DNA of 64,000 nucleotides, taken from contig OZ245822.1 of NCBI GenBank assembly GCA_965228545.1, positions 62,001 to 126,000 of the forward strand. The letters are read 5' to 3'. Origin of the DNA: HXMU1420-13 sp965228545. GTDB taxonomy: Bacteria; Bacteroidota; Rhodothermia; Balneolales; Balneolaceae. Of the stretch, positions 6,889 to 16,590 are shown in pieces; within the stretch, counting starts at the first letter, position 1, and each line of letters starts with the position of its first letter. Below the pieces are notes generated by a model that did no database searches, had not been told where the DNA came from, and worked only from the letters and a program-made list of their open reading frames with translations. The position numbers and the translations under genes were made by a program.

Positions 6889-8556
6889 TTAAAATCCGCT
6901 TAAATCAGTATCGAACTCGAAGATATCGTTGGATTTAACCGACGATAATTCAGGTCGGCGATACTGAGGTGCAATTCTCTCCTGTGGCTTTCTACGTGGC
7001 ATATTCTTGTATGTATGTAGTTGGTGAGATGGCAATTCAGAAGCCTGTTGTTTTTTATTTTCAATCATATCGCGTAGCGATCCAACAACAACTGTTAGCT
7101 CATCCGACTGTGCAGATAATTCTTCTGCCGCACTGGCTGATTCTTCCGATGCTGACGCGTTATTTTGTACCATCTGCTCCATATCGTTCATCACTGTGGT
7201 AAGTTGCTCGATACCAACGCTTTGTTCTTTCGATGCCGTTGAAATTTCAGAAATCATTGTATCAACCTTCATCGCACTTTGAGTAATCTCCTGAAGATAT
7301 TTGGCCGCAGAATCTGCGATTTCTACACCGTTTTCGCTTCGTGACTGCGATTTTTGGATAAGCTCAGAGGTACTTTTTGCAGCTACAGCACTTCGGCGAG
7401 CTAGGTTCCGAACTTCTTCAGCAACAACGGCGAATCCCTTTCCAGCTTCACCGGCTCTCGCAGCTTCCACAGCTGCATTTAAAGCAAGTAAATTAGTTTG
7501 AAAGGCAATATCGTCGATGGTTTTGATAATTTTGGTAGTTTCTATCGATGACTGCTGGATATCCTTCATTGCATTGGATAATTCCGTCATAGCCTGTGAG
7601 CCTTTTCCAACAACTTTTCTTGCTTCTGTCATTGCTTCCTCAGCATTGATGGTGCTATCGGTATTGAGTTTTATTTGAGAGGCAATTTCCTCTAGTGCAG
7701 AAGTGGTTTCTTCAAGGTTAGCAGCTTGTTCTGTGGAACTTTCGGCTAATTGCTGCCCGGATGTAGCTACCTGAAATGAGGCTGTATTTACTTCACTTGC
7801 ACCAGTCTCTAATTTTAGAATAACTTCTTTTAATGAATAATAAATGTTTTTGGTGATTGTAAAAGCCAACAAAATAGTGAGTACCCCACCAACTCCGAAA
7901 ACAACTATATTTATGAGCCGAGCTTGTTTTGATTTGTGTAAACCGTTAGTGGTTTTTGCCAGAGTGAGCGCGCGATTTTCAGTTACGTAGCGTTGCAATG
8001 TTTGGTCTATAGCTTCAAAAATATTGGTTCGTATAGATTTTGACTTTACCGCCATTTGAGAAAGTAATTGTTCACGCACTAATTCATCCTCAAAATTGTT
8101 GTCGAATTTTTTTGAAAGCAGAATGAATGCTTCATGCTCCTGTTGCCATTTTAAAGATTCTCCTAGAAACTCATTCCAGTTTTTTCGCTCTTCCTCTGTA
8201 GTTTTAAATTGCGTAATCTCGTCTTTTGCAGTATGAAATTTTGCCCACCAACGGTCTAATTCAGTATAAAATTCTTTTCGTTCATTTAAGGAGAGGCGGC
8301 TATTTAATAATGTTTTCTCAAGACCATAAATATTAGACATACTATTATTTAAAATCGCTAATGCTTGCGATTTAGGTACTAATACGGATGCTACATTTTC
8401 TATTATTGATTCGCTTTGAAGCGACGAAATCGTACCCGAAACTCCAATAACTGTAGTTACAATAAAGAGTACAAGAAATGCAGTTTTAATCTTTTTTATA
8501 ATGGTCCATGAATTGATTGAACCAAAAATTGTGGTTTTGTTTAGAAGGTTGCTCAC
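6889..8556 (-). CDS. Methyl-accepting chemotaxis protein without HAMP
   Basis: A 555-residue chemoreceptor. Two membrane helices (about 25-45 and 214-236) enclose a helical periplasmic domain of ~165 residues, likely a four-helix bundle. The cytoplasmic part is a long coiled-coil signalling domain with the conserved hairpin tip IDDIAFQTNLLALNAAVEAA (about 347-366) and the following ARAGEAGKGFAVVAEEVRN. After the second helix only a few residues separate the membrane from the coiled coil; I see no HAMP signature. The C-terminus ends in a basic/proline tail without a CheR-binding pentapeptide. The start is GTG at 8556. No other che genes are in the window. Ligand unknown. Confidence 0.9.
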   Translation of the reverse strand: MSNLLNKTTIFGSINSWTIIKKIKTAFLVLFIVTTVIGVSGTISSLQSESIIENVASVLVPKSQALAILNNSMSNIYGLEKTLLNSRLSLNERKEFYTELDRWWAKFHTAKDEITQFKTTEEERKNWNEFLGESLKWQQEHEAFILLSKKFDNNFEDELVREQLLSQMAVKSKSIRTNIFEAIDQTLQRYVTENRALTLAKTTNGLHKSKQARLINIVVFGVGGVLTILLAFTITKNIYYSLKEVILKLETGASEVNTASFQVATSGQQLAESSTEQAANLEETTSALEEIASQIKLNTDSTINAEEAMTEARKVVGKGSQAMTELSNAMKDIQQSSIETTKIIKTIDDIAFQTNLLALNAAVEAARAGEAGKGFAVVAEEVRNLARRSAVAAKSTSELIQKSQSRSENGVEIADSAAKYLQEITQSAMKVDTMISEISTASKEQSVGIEQLTTVMNDMEQMVQNNASASEESASAAEELSAQSDELTVVVGSLRDMIENKKQQASELPSHQLHTYKNMPRRKPQERIAPQYRRPELSSVKSNDIFEFDTDLSGF

Positions 8557-8688
8557 TTGACGTAATACTTGGTTTTAAAATTTGGTTGTTTAAATATGAA
8601 CCAAACTTAAAAACCATTTTTTTTGCAGGTCTGCCATAAAGTTCGGTAAACCAGACAAAATTCAGGCAAACTACAAGAAAATTTAAAA

Positions 8689-10146
8689 TTACAGCGCGAG
8701 CGAGAGTTGAAGTAGCTCGATAGGATATCTGCTATAAATAAAAAGCGTAAGAAGGGCAGTGTTAATCAACACATATGAACCGAAGGTAATCATCATGTAA
8801 CTAAACCTTCCCAGAACCAAATATTTTGCACTATCGTAAACAGCAAGGAAAAAGCCAAAAAATGCTACCATTAAGAATAGTGCCAACAGAATTGTTATCA
8901 AGAGCGTGGTAGTGCCGGTGATTAGTTTTAACAATCCAAAACTAACAATTAGAAAGTTGAGGTGAAAAATCCATGTATAAAGGTTTATTGCCTGGCTGAA
9001 ATGATTCATGGACTTACTTGGTATGAAAATCCAGATTAGACAAACTACATGTAGCAGAAGGCTAAGCACAACGGTAATTGCAAAGATGGAAAAGTAGTTC
9101 TGGCCGAAAATGGCTACATAAGGCAGATGATAATAAAAGGCTTGTAATCCAATTTCCGAGAATACCTGCATACAAAAAATGTACACCATTAGTCCCGAAA
9201 GAAAAGCATTTTGTATGAGCAGAAAAATCCCAGATACCGAAGAACGTTCTCTATATCGCATTACATCATCCACAAAAAACCGATGGAACGTAAAATATCT
9301 GAAAATAAGTGGTCGATACGTAGGCACAAACAGCATGTTAACCCCTAAACTAAGCCAAATGATGAGTAGAAAAATTACAGGCCAATCGGGCACCAAATCG
9401 TAATTTTCAACATTATTTGCGGTATAAAGGAACGAATCGCCGTCGCTATAAACCTTCAGCGCCTCTTCAAATAACTCAGATTCTGAAACGGCTTGCTGCA
9501 ACCATACATGATCTACTAATATCAACGAGGCCTCATTTTGAATATACTTGGCAAAGGTTTCCAAATCAGTGCGATGAAAATGCTCATCGAAATAGAAATA
9601 TTCCCCATTGAGCGGTTCTTGCTGATCGGCAGCCAGAATGGTTGTTAATCCAGAAGTTGATTTTGTATGAAGCTGATATAAACTAACCGATAACGAATCA
9701 GGAATCAGACCTGATAGCGTAAGTGTAGTTGAAAGTACCGGTTCGTCGGTTTGGCTGTAACTAAAAATCCCAAGTGCTTGAACAGGTAGATTTCTGGAAT
9801 AGCGTTGTAAGAATAGAGCCAGTGTTTCGGTGGTAATGGCTTCATCAAGGAGCTCAGATTTAGTTAAAAACCTAAGGTTACTGCGAATAAATACCTGAAA
9901 ACCATGATTGGCAAGTGTTTCAATTAAATCATCAGAAACAGGGTCATGAAGCTCTATCACCTGTATGCCAAGTTGTTTTAATTCGGGCAATTGGTTTAAA
10001 ACTCGTTGTTCGGAGCTTTGTGTACTAATTGAAACCCCTAGCACTGTACGATCGAGAGACTGTGCTAAAGCAGACTGATCCATACCTATAATCAACGCAC
10101 TAATAGCCAGGCAAAAGATTATAATGTGTGCACGTATTTGAATCAC
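8689..10146 (-). CDS. Membrane protein with large periplasmic domain, unknown function
   Basis: 485 residues. An N-terminal signal/anchor (to about residue 28, ending ALAQ) is followed by a ~230-residue soluble region and then about six membrane helices from residue ~255 to the end. The soluble part has alternating strand and helix (VLGVSIST, LKQLGIQVIELHD, LANHGFQVFIRSN), recalling the first half of a TIM barrel or a glycoside-hydrolase-like fold, but I cannot assign a family. The GTG start follows the miaB stop codon with no gap, so translation is probably coupled to miaB. It is the last gene of the pgsA-pgpA-pyrE-miaB operon. Confidence 0.7.
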   Translation of the reverse strand: MIQIRAHIIIFCLAISALIIGMDQSALAQSLDRTVLGVSISTQSSEQRVLNQLPELKQLGIQVIELHDPVSDDLIETLANHGFQVFIRSNLRFLTKSELLDEAITTETLALFLQRYSRNLPVQALGIFSYSQTDEPVLSTTLTLSGLIPDSLSVSLYQLHTKSTSGLTTILAADQQEPLNGEYFYFDEHFHRTDLETFAKYIQNEASLILVDHVWLQQAVSESELFEEALKVYSDGDSFLYTANNVENYDLVPDWPVIFLLIIWLSLGVNMLFVPTYRPLIFRYFTFHRFFVDDVMRYRERSSVSGIFLLIQNAFLSGLMVYIFCMQVFSEIGLQAFYYHLPYVAIFGQNYFSIFAITVVLSLLLHVVCLIWIFIPSKSMNHFSQAINLYTWIFHLNFLIVSFGLLKLITGTTTLLITILLALFLMVAFFGFFLAVYDSAKYLVLGRFSYMMITFGSYVLINTALLTLFIYSRYPIELLQLSLAL

Positions 10147-11505
10147 TTATGCTTCTACGGCCACTCCGTAATAGTCCACCAATGTGGTTTTTCTGATTGG
10201 CTTGGCTTTCAACGTTGCCGAAGTGGAATCGGTTATTTCTACTTCTACGTAATCGCCTTTCTCGAAATCCATGCGATCGAAAATCACAATTTTATTGGTA
10301 TCGCTACGTCCACTCATTTGTTCATCAGAACGTTTTGAGGTGCCTTCAACAAGAACTAAATGTCTTTTTCCAATTTCTTGAACATTGCGCTGTTTCTGAA
10401 TGTTCATCTGTTGGTTGATAATCTCCGTTAAACGGCGCTTCTTAACTTCTTCGGGCACATCATCTTCAAACTTTCGGTAAGCGAGGGTGCGCTCGCGTTC
10501 AGAGTAAGCGAACATGTAGGCGAGGTCGTATTCCACTTCTTTCATCAACGACATGGTTTGCTGATGCTCCTCTTCGGTTTCGCCACAAAAGCCAGCAATA
10601 ATATCGGTAGAAAGTGAAAGACCGGGAATTATTCGCTTCATTTTAGCAATCAAATCAAGGTATTGCTCGCGAGTGTAAGGGCGGCGCATGCGCTCAAGCA
10701 TACTATCCGAGCCTGCTTGTGCCGGGATATGAATATAATTACATAAGTTTGGCCGTTCAGCAATCAGATGTAGTAAATCATCCGGGAAATCTTTTGGATG
10801 AGGGGAAGAAAACCGAAACCTAATTTCCGGATTAATCAGGCTAGCCGCATCCATAAGCCCGGTGAAGGTGTTATCGCCATCTTTGTAGGAGTTTACATTT
10901 TGACCTAACAGCGTTACTTCTTTGTAGCCTTCGTCGCTTAGTTGTTGAATTTCTTTTAAGATACTATCCATCGGGCGACTTCGCTCTCGGCCACGGGTGA
11001 ACGGAACCACACAAAAGGAGCACATATTATCACATCCTCGCATAATGCTAACAAAAGCAGAAACACCATTACCTGTGGTGCGGATAGGTGCGATATCGGC
11101 ATAGGTTTCTTCCAACGATAACAACACATTTACGGCTTTTCGTCCGTCATCCACTTCTGCGAGCAACCGTGGAATGTCGCGATAGGCATCCGGCCCAACA
11201 ACAATGTCAACCAGTTGTTCTTCTTCAATAATTTTATCTTTGATACGCTCGGCCATACACCCTAACACGCCAACGGTTAGATCGTTATTGGTTTTTTTAA
11301 GCGAACGAATTTCTTTTAACCGATTCCAAACTTTGGTCTCAGCGTTTTCACGAATCGAGCACGTGTTCACTAAAATAACGTCGGCTGTATCAGCACTTTC
11401 TGTGGCAGTCATTCCCTCTTCAATCAAAATAGAATTCACGATTTCGGAATCCGCGAAATTCATTTGACATCCGTAAGTTTCAATAAAAAATGTCTTATTA
11501 CTCAA
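10147..11505 (-). CDS. miaB: tRNA-2-methylthio-N6-dimethylallyladenosine synthase
   Basis: A 452-residue radical SAM methylthiotransferase that converts i6A37 to ms2i6A37 in tRNAs reading UNN codons. The UPF0004 N-terminal domain carries three cluster cysteines (C13 in TYGCQMN, C49 in NTCSIRE, C83 in LGCMAE). The radical SAM motif CDNMCSFC supplies C158, C162 and C165, and a TRAM domain follows at the C-terminus. The start is a TTG preceded by a good Shine-Dalgarno (GGAAGAGG) about 7 nt upstream. It is 25 bp downstream of pyrE and directly abuts the next gene. Confidence 0.95.
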   Translation of the reverse strand: MSNKTFFIETYGCQMNFADSEIVNSILIEEGMTATESADTADVILVNTCSIRENAETKVWNRLKEIRSLKKTNNDLTVGVLGCMAERIKDKIIEEEQLVDIVVGPDAYRDIPRLLAEVDDGRKAVNVLLSLEETYADIAPIRTTGNGVSAFVSIMRGCDNMCSFCVVPFTRGRERSRPMDSILKEIQQLSDEGYKEVTLLGQNVNSYKDGDNTFTGLMDAASLINPEIRFRFSSPHPKDFPDDLLHLIAERPNLCNYIHIPAQAGSDSMLERMRRPYTREQYLDLIAKMKRIIPGLSLSTDIIAGFCGETEEEHQQTMSLMKEVEYDLAYMFAYSERERTLAYRKFEDDVPEEVKKRRLTEIINQQMNIQKQRNVQEIGKRHLVLVEGTSKRSDEQMSGRSDTNKIVIFDRMDFEKGDYVEVEITDSTSATLKAKPIRKTTLVDYYGVAVEA

Positions 11506-11530
11506 AGTAATACCTCTTCCTAAATTTAAA

Positions 11531-12172
11531 CTAGTTCGACCAGATATCAGGATTTTTGCGCCAGCTTGAAAGCAGCTCTAAATCCGCTCCGGTCACAAAT
11601 CCATTTTCGATGGCTACATCCACCAGAGTTGTATAATCGGTGAGTGTGAATAATGGCACATTTACTTTTTCAAAATTTTCGCTGGCTACATCAAAGCCAT
11701 AAGTAAAAATAGAAATTAAAGCGTCTACCTTAGCACCAACAAACTGAAGGGCATCAATTACAGAAAGTGCACTCCCACCGGTTGAAACTAAATCTTCTAT
11801 CACAATGGTAGATTCACCTTTAGCAACGCCACCTTCAATTTGATTGCCCATGCCATAGCTTTTTGGTTTTGCGCGAACATAAGCCATGGGTTTATCCAGA
11901 GCGCCTGCAACCCATGCAGCATGCGGTATTCCGGCAGTTGCAGTACCTGTTATCACATCGATCTCGGGATATTTCTCTGAAACAAATTCAGTGATTTTAG
12001 CTGCAATTTTTTTTCGTATTTCGGGATAGTGTAAGGTAAGCCGATTATCGCAATAAATGGGCGAATTCCATCCCGAGGCCCATGTAAATGGCTCTTGTGG
12101 GCGTAAAACCACAGCATTAATCTCAAGTAAATGTGCGGCTAATTCTCGTGCAAATTCTTCGTTTATAATCAT
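11531..12172 (-). CDS. pyrE: Orotate phosphoribosyltransferase
   Basis: A 213-residue type I phosphoribosyltransferase catalysing orotate + PRPP to OMP in pyrimidine synthesis. The PRPP-binding motif TIVIEDLVSTGGSAL is complete, as are TGTATAGIPHA and the flexible-loop region VRAKPKSYGMGNQIEG with catalytic lysines. Length agrees with the family. It lies between pgpA (33 bp upstream) and miaB (25 bp downstream) in one minus-strand operon, a mixture of lipid, nucleotide and tRNA-modification genes. Confidence 0.95.
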   Translation of the reverse strand: MIINEEFARELAAHLLEINAVVLRPQEPFTWASGWNSPIYCDNRLTLHYPEIRKKIAAKITEFVSEKYPEIDVITGTATAGIPHAAWVAGALDKPMAYVRAKPKSYGMGNQIEGGVAKGESTIVIEDLVSTGGSALSVIDALQFVGAKVDALISIFTYGFDVASENFEKVNVPLFTLTDYTTLVDVAIENGFVTGADLELLSSWRKNPDIWSN

Positions 12173-12205
12173 AAGTCTTTTCTACAACTTTCAGGTAGGG
12201 TGTAT

Positions 12206-12685
12206 TTAACTGCCTGAAAAATAATTAACCAGAAAAATAAGAGTTTTCAGGCACAGAAGCGCATAAAAACCTGCGAGTAAATCATCGAGTAAAACACCCC
12301 AATTTCCCTTTAATTTTTGGATCTTATTTATTCCCAGTGGTTTTAGGATATCGAAGAATCGGAAGAGAGCAAAAGCAACAAGAATCCATACCCAATCGCG
12401 GCTGTCGAAAGTGGCAGAAAATGAAATAAATACGATGGCTTGTCCGGCAAATTCATCCATTACTAATTTGCCGGGATCGGAACCCCAAACCTCATAACAT
12501 ACTTTACCCACCCAAAAACAGAGTAAACTAAATAAGATCATGCAAATAGCAGGGCCGTAGATAGGGTGAATACCCAAAGAAAAATAGATAGGTACCAAAG
12601 CAAGTAAGCTGCCAAAGGTGCCTGGCGCAACCGGGGCATAGCCAGAACCGAACCCGGCACCTATAAAAAGCTTTAAAGCCTTCAT
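12206..12685 (-). CDS. pgpA: Phosphatidylglycerophosphatase A
   Basis: A 159-residue integral membrane phosphatase that removes the phosphate from phosphatidylglycerophosphate. Family features: GFGSGYAPVAPGTFGSL at the N-terminus, the acidic LVMDEFAGQ in the middle, and FFDILKPLGI followed by a DD pair in LLDDLLAG. The frame is open further upstream, but the ATG at 12685 overlaps the pgsA stop as ATGA and matches the family start, so the longer form is rejected. It performs the step after PgsA, the gene it overlaps. Confidence 0.93.
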   Translation of the reverse strand: MKALKLFIGAGFGSGYAPVAPGTFGSLLALVPIYFSLGIHPIYGPAICMILFSLLCFWVGKVCYEVWGSDPGKLVMDEFAGQAIVFISFSATFDSRDWVWILVAFALFRFFDILKPLGINKIQKLKGNWGVLLDDLLAGFYALLCLKTLIFLVNYFSGS

Positions 12686-13272
12686 TGAGGGTTGGGTTTC
12701 ATGATCAACATTCGATTTACATACAAATATTCGAGCCCTGAATAAACGGTAACCGATGTTACAAAAATCATTAGATAAAGCATGATATCGGTACTCAATA
12801 TCCATGCTACCCAATCGCCTGCAAAAAAGTTAACTCCTTGGAATAAACCCACTACCAATCCCATATACAAGAAAATCATCTGAATAGTGGTTTTAATTTT
12901 GGCTGTAAACCGAGTGACCATTGTTGTTTTTCGGCGCTTCATATATACACGTAATATGGTGATAACGGTATCGCGAATAATAATTAATGCGATAGCCCAC
13001 CATGGGAATTGATCCAAAGCTATAAATGGCAATACGATGAAGCCACTGAAGGTTAAAAACTTGTCGGCCAAGGGATCAAGGAAAGCTCCAAAATCGGAAT
13101 AGACACCGTACTTTCGGGCAAAATAACCGTCATAGTAATCGGTTACGGCGGCTACGATATAAACGGCTAAACCGATAGCCTTTAACAGGAACTCATCCTG
13201 AAACCAAAGAACCAAAAAAACGGGAGCCAACACCATTCTGATCCCGCTAAGAATATTTGGAAGTTTATGCAT
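12682..13272 (-). CDS. pgsA: CDP-diacylglycerol-glycerol-3-phosphate 3-phosphatidyltransferase
   Basis: A 196-residue membrane enzyme making phosphatidylglycerophosphate from CDP-diacylglycerol and glycerol-3-phosphate. It contains the full CDP-alcohol phosphatidyltransferase signature, DG-x2-AR-x8-G-x3-D-x3-D (DGYFARKYGVYSDFGAFLDP then LADK), preceded by TDYY, and about five hydrophobic helices. It is the first gene of the minus-strand operon; its stop overlaps the start of pgpA by 4 nt. The 100-bp gap to the divergent cinA should hold the promoters of both. Confidence 0.93.
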   Translation of the reverse strand: MHKLPNILSGIRMVLAPVFLVLWFQDEFLLKAIGLAVYIVAAVTDYYDGYFARKYGVYSDFGAFLDPLADKFLTFSGFIVLPFIALDQFPWWAIALIIIRDTVITILRVYMKRRKTTMVTRFTAKIKTTIQMIFLYMGLVVGLFQGVNFFAGDWVAWILSTDIMLYLMIFVTSVTVYSGLEYLYVNRMLIMKPNPQ

Positions 13273-13372
13273 GTGGCAAAGATAGGAATATTTTTTACTT
13301 GATTAAGGAATCTATTAATAAATGATCGTGATTGGTTGGCATTTCGATCCGTGAAAGCACTATTTTTAAGCT

Positions 13373-14659
13373 ATGACAGCTCAAATTATTTCAATCGGAA
13401 ACGAATTACTAATCGGCGACACCGTTAACACTAATGCCTCATGGATGGGGCAGTTCTTGAATGATCTGGGAGTAGAAGTAGAACGCGTACATACTATTTC
13501 GGATGATAAAACACTGATCGCAGATACTATACGGCAAAGCATGCAGGAATCTGACTTGGTTATTACAACAGGTGGGCTTGGTCCTACGCACGATGATATC
13601 ACCAAAACCACCATTGCAGAATTATTTGGCGTAGAAATGCGACAAGACGAAGCGGTGCTTAAATTTATTAAAGACTTATTCGCGTCACGAAATATCCCTT
13701 TTTCTCAATCGAATGCTTGGCAAGCTATGGTGCCAGACAATTGTGAGATTTTATTTAATAAAGCAGGAACAGCACCGGGAATGTGGTTTCATGAACTGAA
13801 TTGTTTTTTGGCGGTACTACCGGGTGTTCCTCATGAGATGAAATATTTGATGAAAAAGAGGGTAGCTTCAAAATTACGTGAGCAAACCAATGCTATAGGA
13901 TACATTCATACCGAATATCTGAAAACGGCAGGAATAGGTGAAAGTACTTTATCTGATCAGGTGTTAGGAGACCTAAGCGAGTTTATGAATGATCATGTGT
14001 CGATGGCTTTTTTGCCATCATTTGGGCAAGTTACACTTCGTATTACCGGGAAAGGCGCATCAAAAGAAGAAGCTGTTTCGAATACAGAAGCTCTGATAAC
14101 ATTAATTCGAGAGAAAGCCGGAAAATATATATATGGTGATGATAAAGAGCATACGTTGAGTGAACGCGTTGGTGAAATACTGAAAGATCAAAGAAAAACG
14201 ATTTCCACTGCAGAAAGCTGTACCGGTGGTTTGATCGCAAGTACAATTACAGATGTTGCCGGAAGTAGTGCTTACATGTTAGGTGGAGTGGTTTCGTATG
14301 CCAATGAAGTTAAAATTAGTGAGCTCGAAGTTGACTCTAAAGATATTGAACGTGTAGGTGCTGTAAGTAAACAAGTTGCTTTACAAATGGCTAAAGGAGT
14401 AGCAGAAAAACTAGGTTCCGACATCGGAATATCTACAACAGGAATTGCAGGACCAAGTGGCGGAACACCGGAAAAACCCGTTGGTACGGTTTGGATTGGA
14501 TTTTATAGCAAGCAACAACATTTTGCTGTTAAAGCGTTGTTAACGAAAGATCGCATAGTGAATAAACAACGAACAACCGTAATGGCATTGGAAATCATAC
14601 GCCGTATTTTACTTGGTATTGATGAGCTACCCTACGCACTAACCAAAGAAATGGCTTGA
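13373..14659 (+). CDS. cinA: CinA-family protein with NMN deamidase domain
   Basis: A 428-residue two-domain protein. The N-terminal MoaB/MogA-like domain (to about 170) has ISIGNELLIGDTVNTNA and TTGGLGPTHDDITK, the COG1058 pattern linked to ADP-ribose/pyrophosphate hydrolysis. The C-terminal PncC domain (about 265-415) has STAESCTGGLIAS and TTGIAGPSGGTPEKPVGT, typical of nicotinamide mononucleotide deamidase, which recycles NMN to NaMN. Both active regions look intact. The stop codon overlaps the TTG start of the next gene (TTGA). Confidence 0.93.
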   Translation: MTAQIISIGNELLIGDTVNTNASWMGQFLNDLGVEVERVHTISDDKTLIADTIRQSMQESDLVITTGGLGPTHDDITKTTIAELFGVEMRQDEAVLKFIKDLFASRNIPFSQSNAWQAMVPDNCEILFNKAGTAPGMWFHELNCFLAVLPGVPHEMKYLMKKRVASKLREQTNAIGYIHTEYLKTAGIGESTLSDQVLGDLSEFMNDHVSMAFLPSFGQVTLRITGKGASKEEAVSNTEALITLIREKAGKYIYGDDKEHTLSERVGEILKDQRKTISTAESCTGGLIASTITDVAGSSAYMLGGVVSYANEVKISELEVDSKDIERVGAVSKQVALQMAKGVAEKLGSDIGISTTGIAGPSGGTPEKPVGTVWIGFYSKQQHFAVKALLTKDRIVNKQRTTVMALEIIRRILLGIDELPYALTKEMA

Positions 14660-16587
14660 AACTGAAAAGCTTATTACCCTCATTTTTATTAATCACCAGC
14701 CTTTCCGGTTTGATTCATGCTCAAATTCCCGATGGAATACTCGGTGATCCTAGTGAGTTTGCTGAAACCGATACTACCACAAGGGCAGCGATTTACATAG
14801 AGCCGTGGAAGACAATGAACCCATTTGGATTCCAAAATTTTACAAACGATAGCTTACTCCGATGGCAAAACTGGGCACAGTGGGGGGATTTTCTGGCTTA
14901 TCAGGCAAATACTATTTCGTACCGGCAAGGAAGCAACGGTCGTATCGATGCCTTCGATATTAATGGCTATGGACCTTTAGAACAGGATATAACGGTAAAT
15001 GGAATCGGTTTAAAAAATCCTTTTACCGGACTGGTGAATTATAATTTCATCCCGGCATATAAAGTGAATGAAATGTGGGTACAACATTCGGGAAGTTATA
15101 AGGCGGATATTCGATTGAAGGATTATTATATCATCAAGCCATTGAGCTACCTTACTTTTGATGAAGCTGATTTCAATTACCGCAATCTTGAGTTCATGGT
15201 AACACAGAATTTCTCGGAGAAAACCAATGTAGAGCTGTCATTTTGGGATCGAAGAGATGGCGGTGGATTTCCTCAAAACGATGTGCAAGGGAGTCAGATT
15301 ATGTTCAAAGGCTATCATTTTCTTTCGCAATATTTGCAGCTCCGGGCCATGATAATGCGTAATCAATACAAACGCGAAGAACCATTTGGCTATGTGGTTG
15401 GTGATCCAACTACATTTGCATTCAGCGAGTTTAGCAGCCAACCAAATGAGTCTGGTATTTCATCGGAAATATTGCGAAACGACATCAAAGTGGCACTGTA
15501 TTCTCGACCGGATTCACTTTCGAAACAAAACTACGGAGTTGAAATCTATCGCACTAAAAACGAATTCGATCTCCCTTTTGATACAGATACGCTACATTGG
15601 GATCTACGTTCGTGGCGTTTAAAAGGGATTGCAAATACTCAACTTGGAAATGTAGTTGTATCTGCTCAGGCAGAATTACAATCGCATTCAACTAAATCAT
15701 TAAGTGGCTTAACAAAGGGTAGTTGGAACGAGATTTCAGTAAGTGGAAATTTAAAATTGCCGTTTACAAACAGCTTAGAACTCTTTTCTAATAATACCTT
15801 ATCGTATCGTTTTGATGGCTTTCAGTCGTATAATTTGGGTGCTGGTGGAAGCATACTTTTTGGCAAAATAGGATTACGATTGAACGCCTCCCTTTTCCAG
15901 CGATTGCCAACCATGCAGCAATTATATTGGTCGGCTTCCGACTTCGCTGGGAATCCTGATCTTCAAGAAACAAAAGGAATTTCAATTGCTCCGGCTGTAG
16001 ATTTGCAACTTAGCAATACGCTCAGATTTGGAGTATCCGGTAGATACGCTTTGTTAGATAAGGATGTATTTATTGGTAATGATAGCAGCTTTGTGAACGC
16101 TGATGCTTATGATAAGCTATCGGCTACTGTTTTTGGGGAGTTTTCGAATCATCGATTTGAGATTCATTCTTCTGCAACCGTGGATGCAGCACTTGCTACG
16201 GAACCGACATCCGTGTTGGAAGCTAATAACTTGCATGATCGTAAAATCTGGCTCAGAAACAACGCATTTATCAAAGGATATGTGTTTGATAAGGCAGCTT
16301 ACGTTAAAGCCGGCTTACGTTCAACATTATCTCCCATCCCATATCGAACAAGACTTTTCAATACGGGATTACAATTTTGGGAAAACGCTGCTCTCGAAGA
16401 ATCAGAAATTCCGGCTTTCTTTCGTTTGGATGCTGAACTATCGGCAAGAGTGCGAGCAATTATGGTGTTAATTCGCTGGGAAAATACACTTGACGGATTT
16501 GGCCAAGCAGGCTACTTTGAGGCGGCTACATTACCCATGCCGGCACGACGATTAATCGTAGGAATACGGGCACAATTCAGAAATTAA
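14656..16587 (+). CDS. Outer-membrane beta-barrel protein, TonB-receptor-like
   Basis: 643 residues with a clear signal peptide (MKLKSLLPSF to IHAQ) and a body of alternating amphipathic strands, aromatic and Asn/Gly-rich, ending in a strand with a terminal aromatic (IVGIRAQFRN). The segment QQLYWSASDFAGNPDLQ, followed by KGISIAPAV, resembles the late barrel of TonB-dependent receptors, and an early region (QDITVNGIGLKNPFTG) could be a plug remnant. I see no clear TonB box. The TTG start overlaps the cinA stop codon, and ftsX follows after 3 bp, so all three are probably one transcript. Ligand unknown; a porin-like role is possible. Confidence 0.65.
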   Translation: MKLKSLLPSFLLITSLSGLIHAQIPDGILGDPSEFAETDTTTRAAIYIEPWKTMNPFGFQNFTNDSLLRWQNWAQWGDFLAYQANTISYRQGSNGRIDAFDINGYGPLEQDITVNGIGLKNPFTGLVNYNFIPAYKVNEMWVQHSGSYKADIRLKDYYIIKPLSYLTFDEADFNYRNLEFMVTQNFSEKTNVELSFWDRRDGGGFPQNDVQGSQIMFKGYHFLSQYLQLRAMIMRNQYKREEPFGYVVGDPTTFAFSEFSSQPNESGISSEILRNDIKVALYSRPDSLSKQNYGVEIYRTKNEFDLPFDTDTLHWDLRSWRLKGIANTQLGNVVVSAQAELQSHSTKSLSGLTKGSWNEISVSGNLKLPFTNSLELFSNNTLSYRFDGFQSYNLGAGGSILFGKIGLRLNASLFQRLPTMQQLYWSASDFAGNPDLQETKGISIAPAVDLQLSNTLRFGVSGRYALLDKDVFIGNDSSFVNADAYDKLSATVFGEFSNHRFEIHSSATVDAALATEPTSVLEANNLHDRKIWLRNNAFIKGYVFDKAAYVKAGLRSTLSPIPYRTRLFNTGLQFWENAALEESEIPAFFRLDAELSARVRAIMVLIRWENTLDGFGQAGYFEAATLPMPARRLIVGIRAQFRN

Positions 16588-16590
16588 AGA

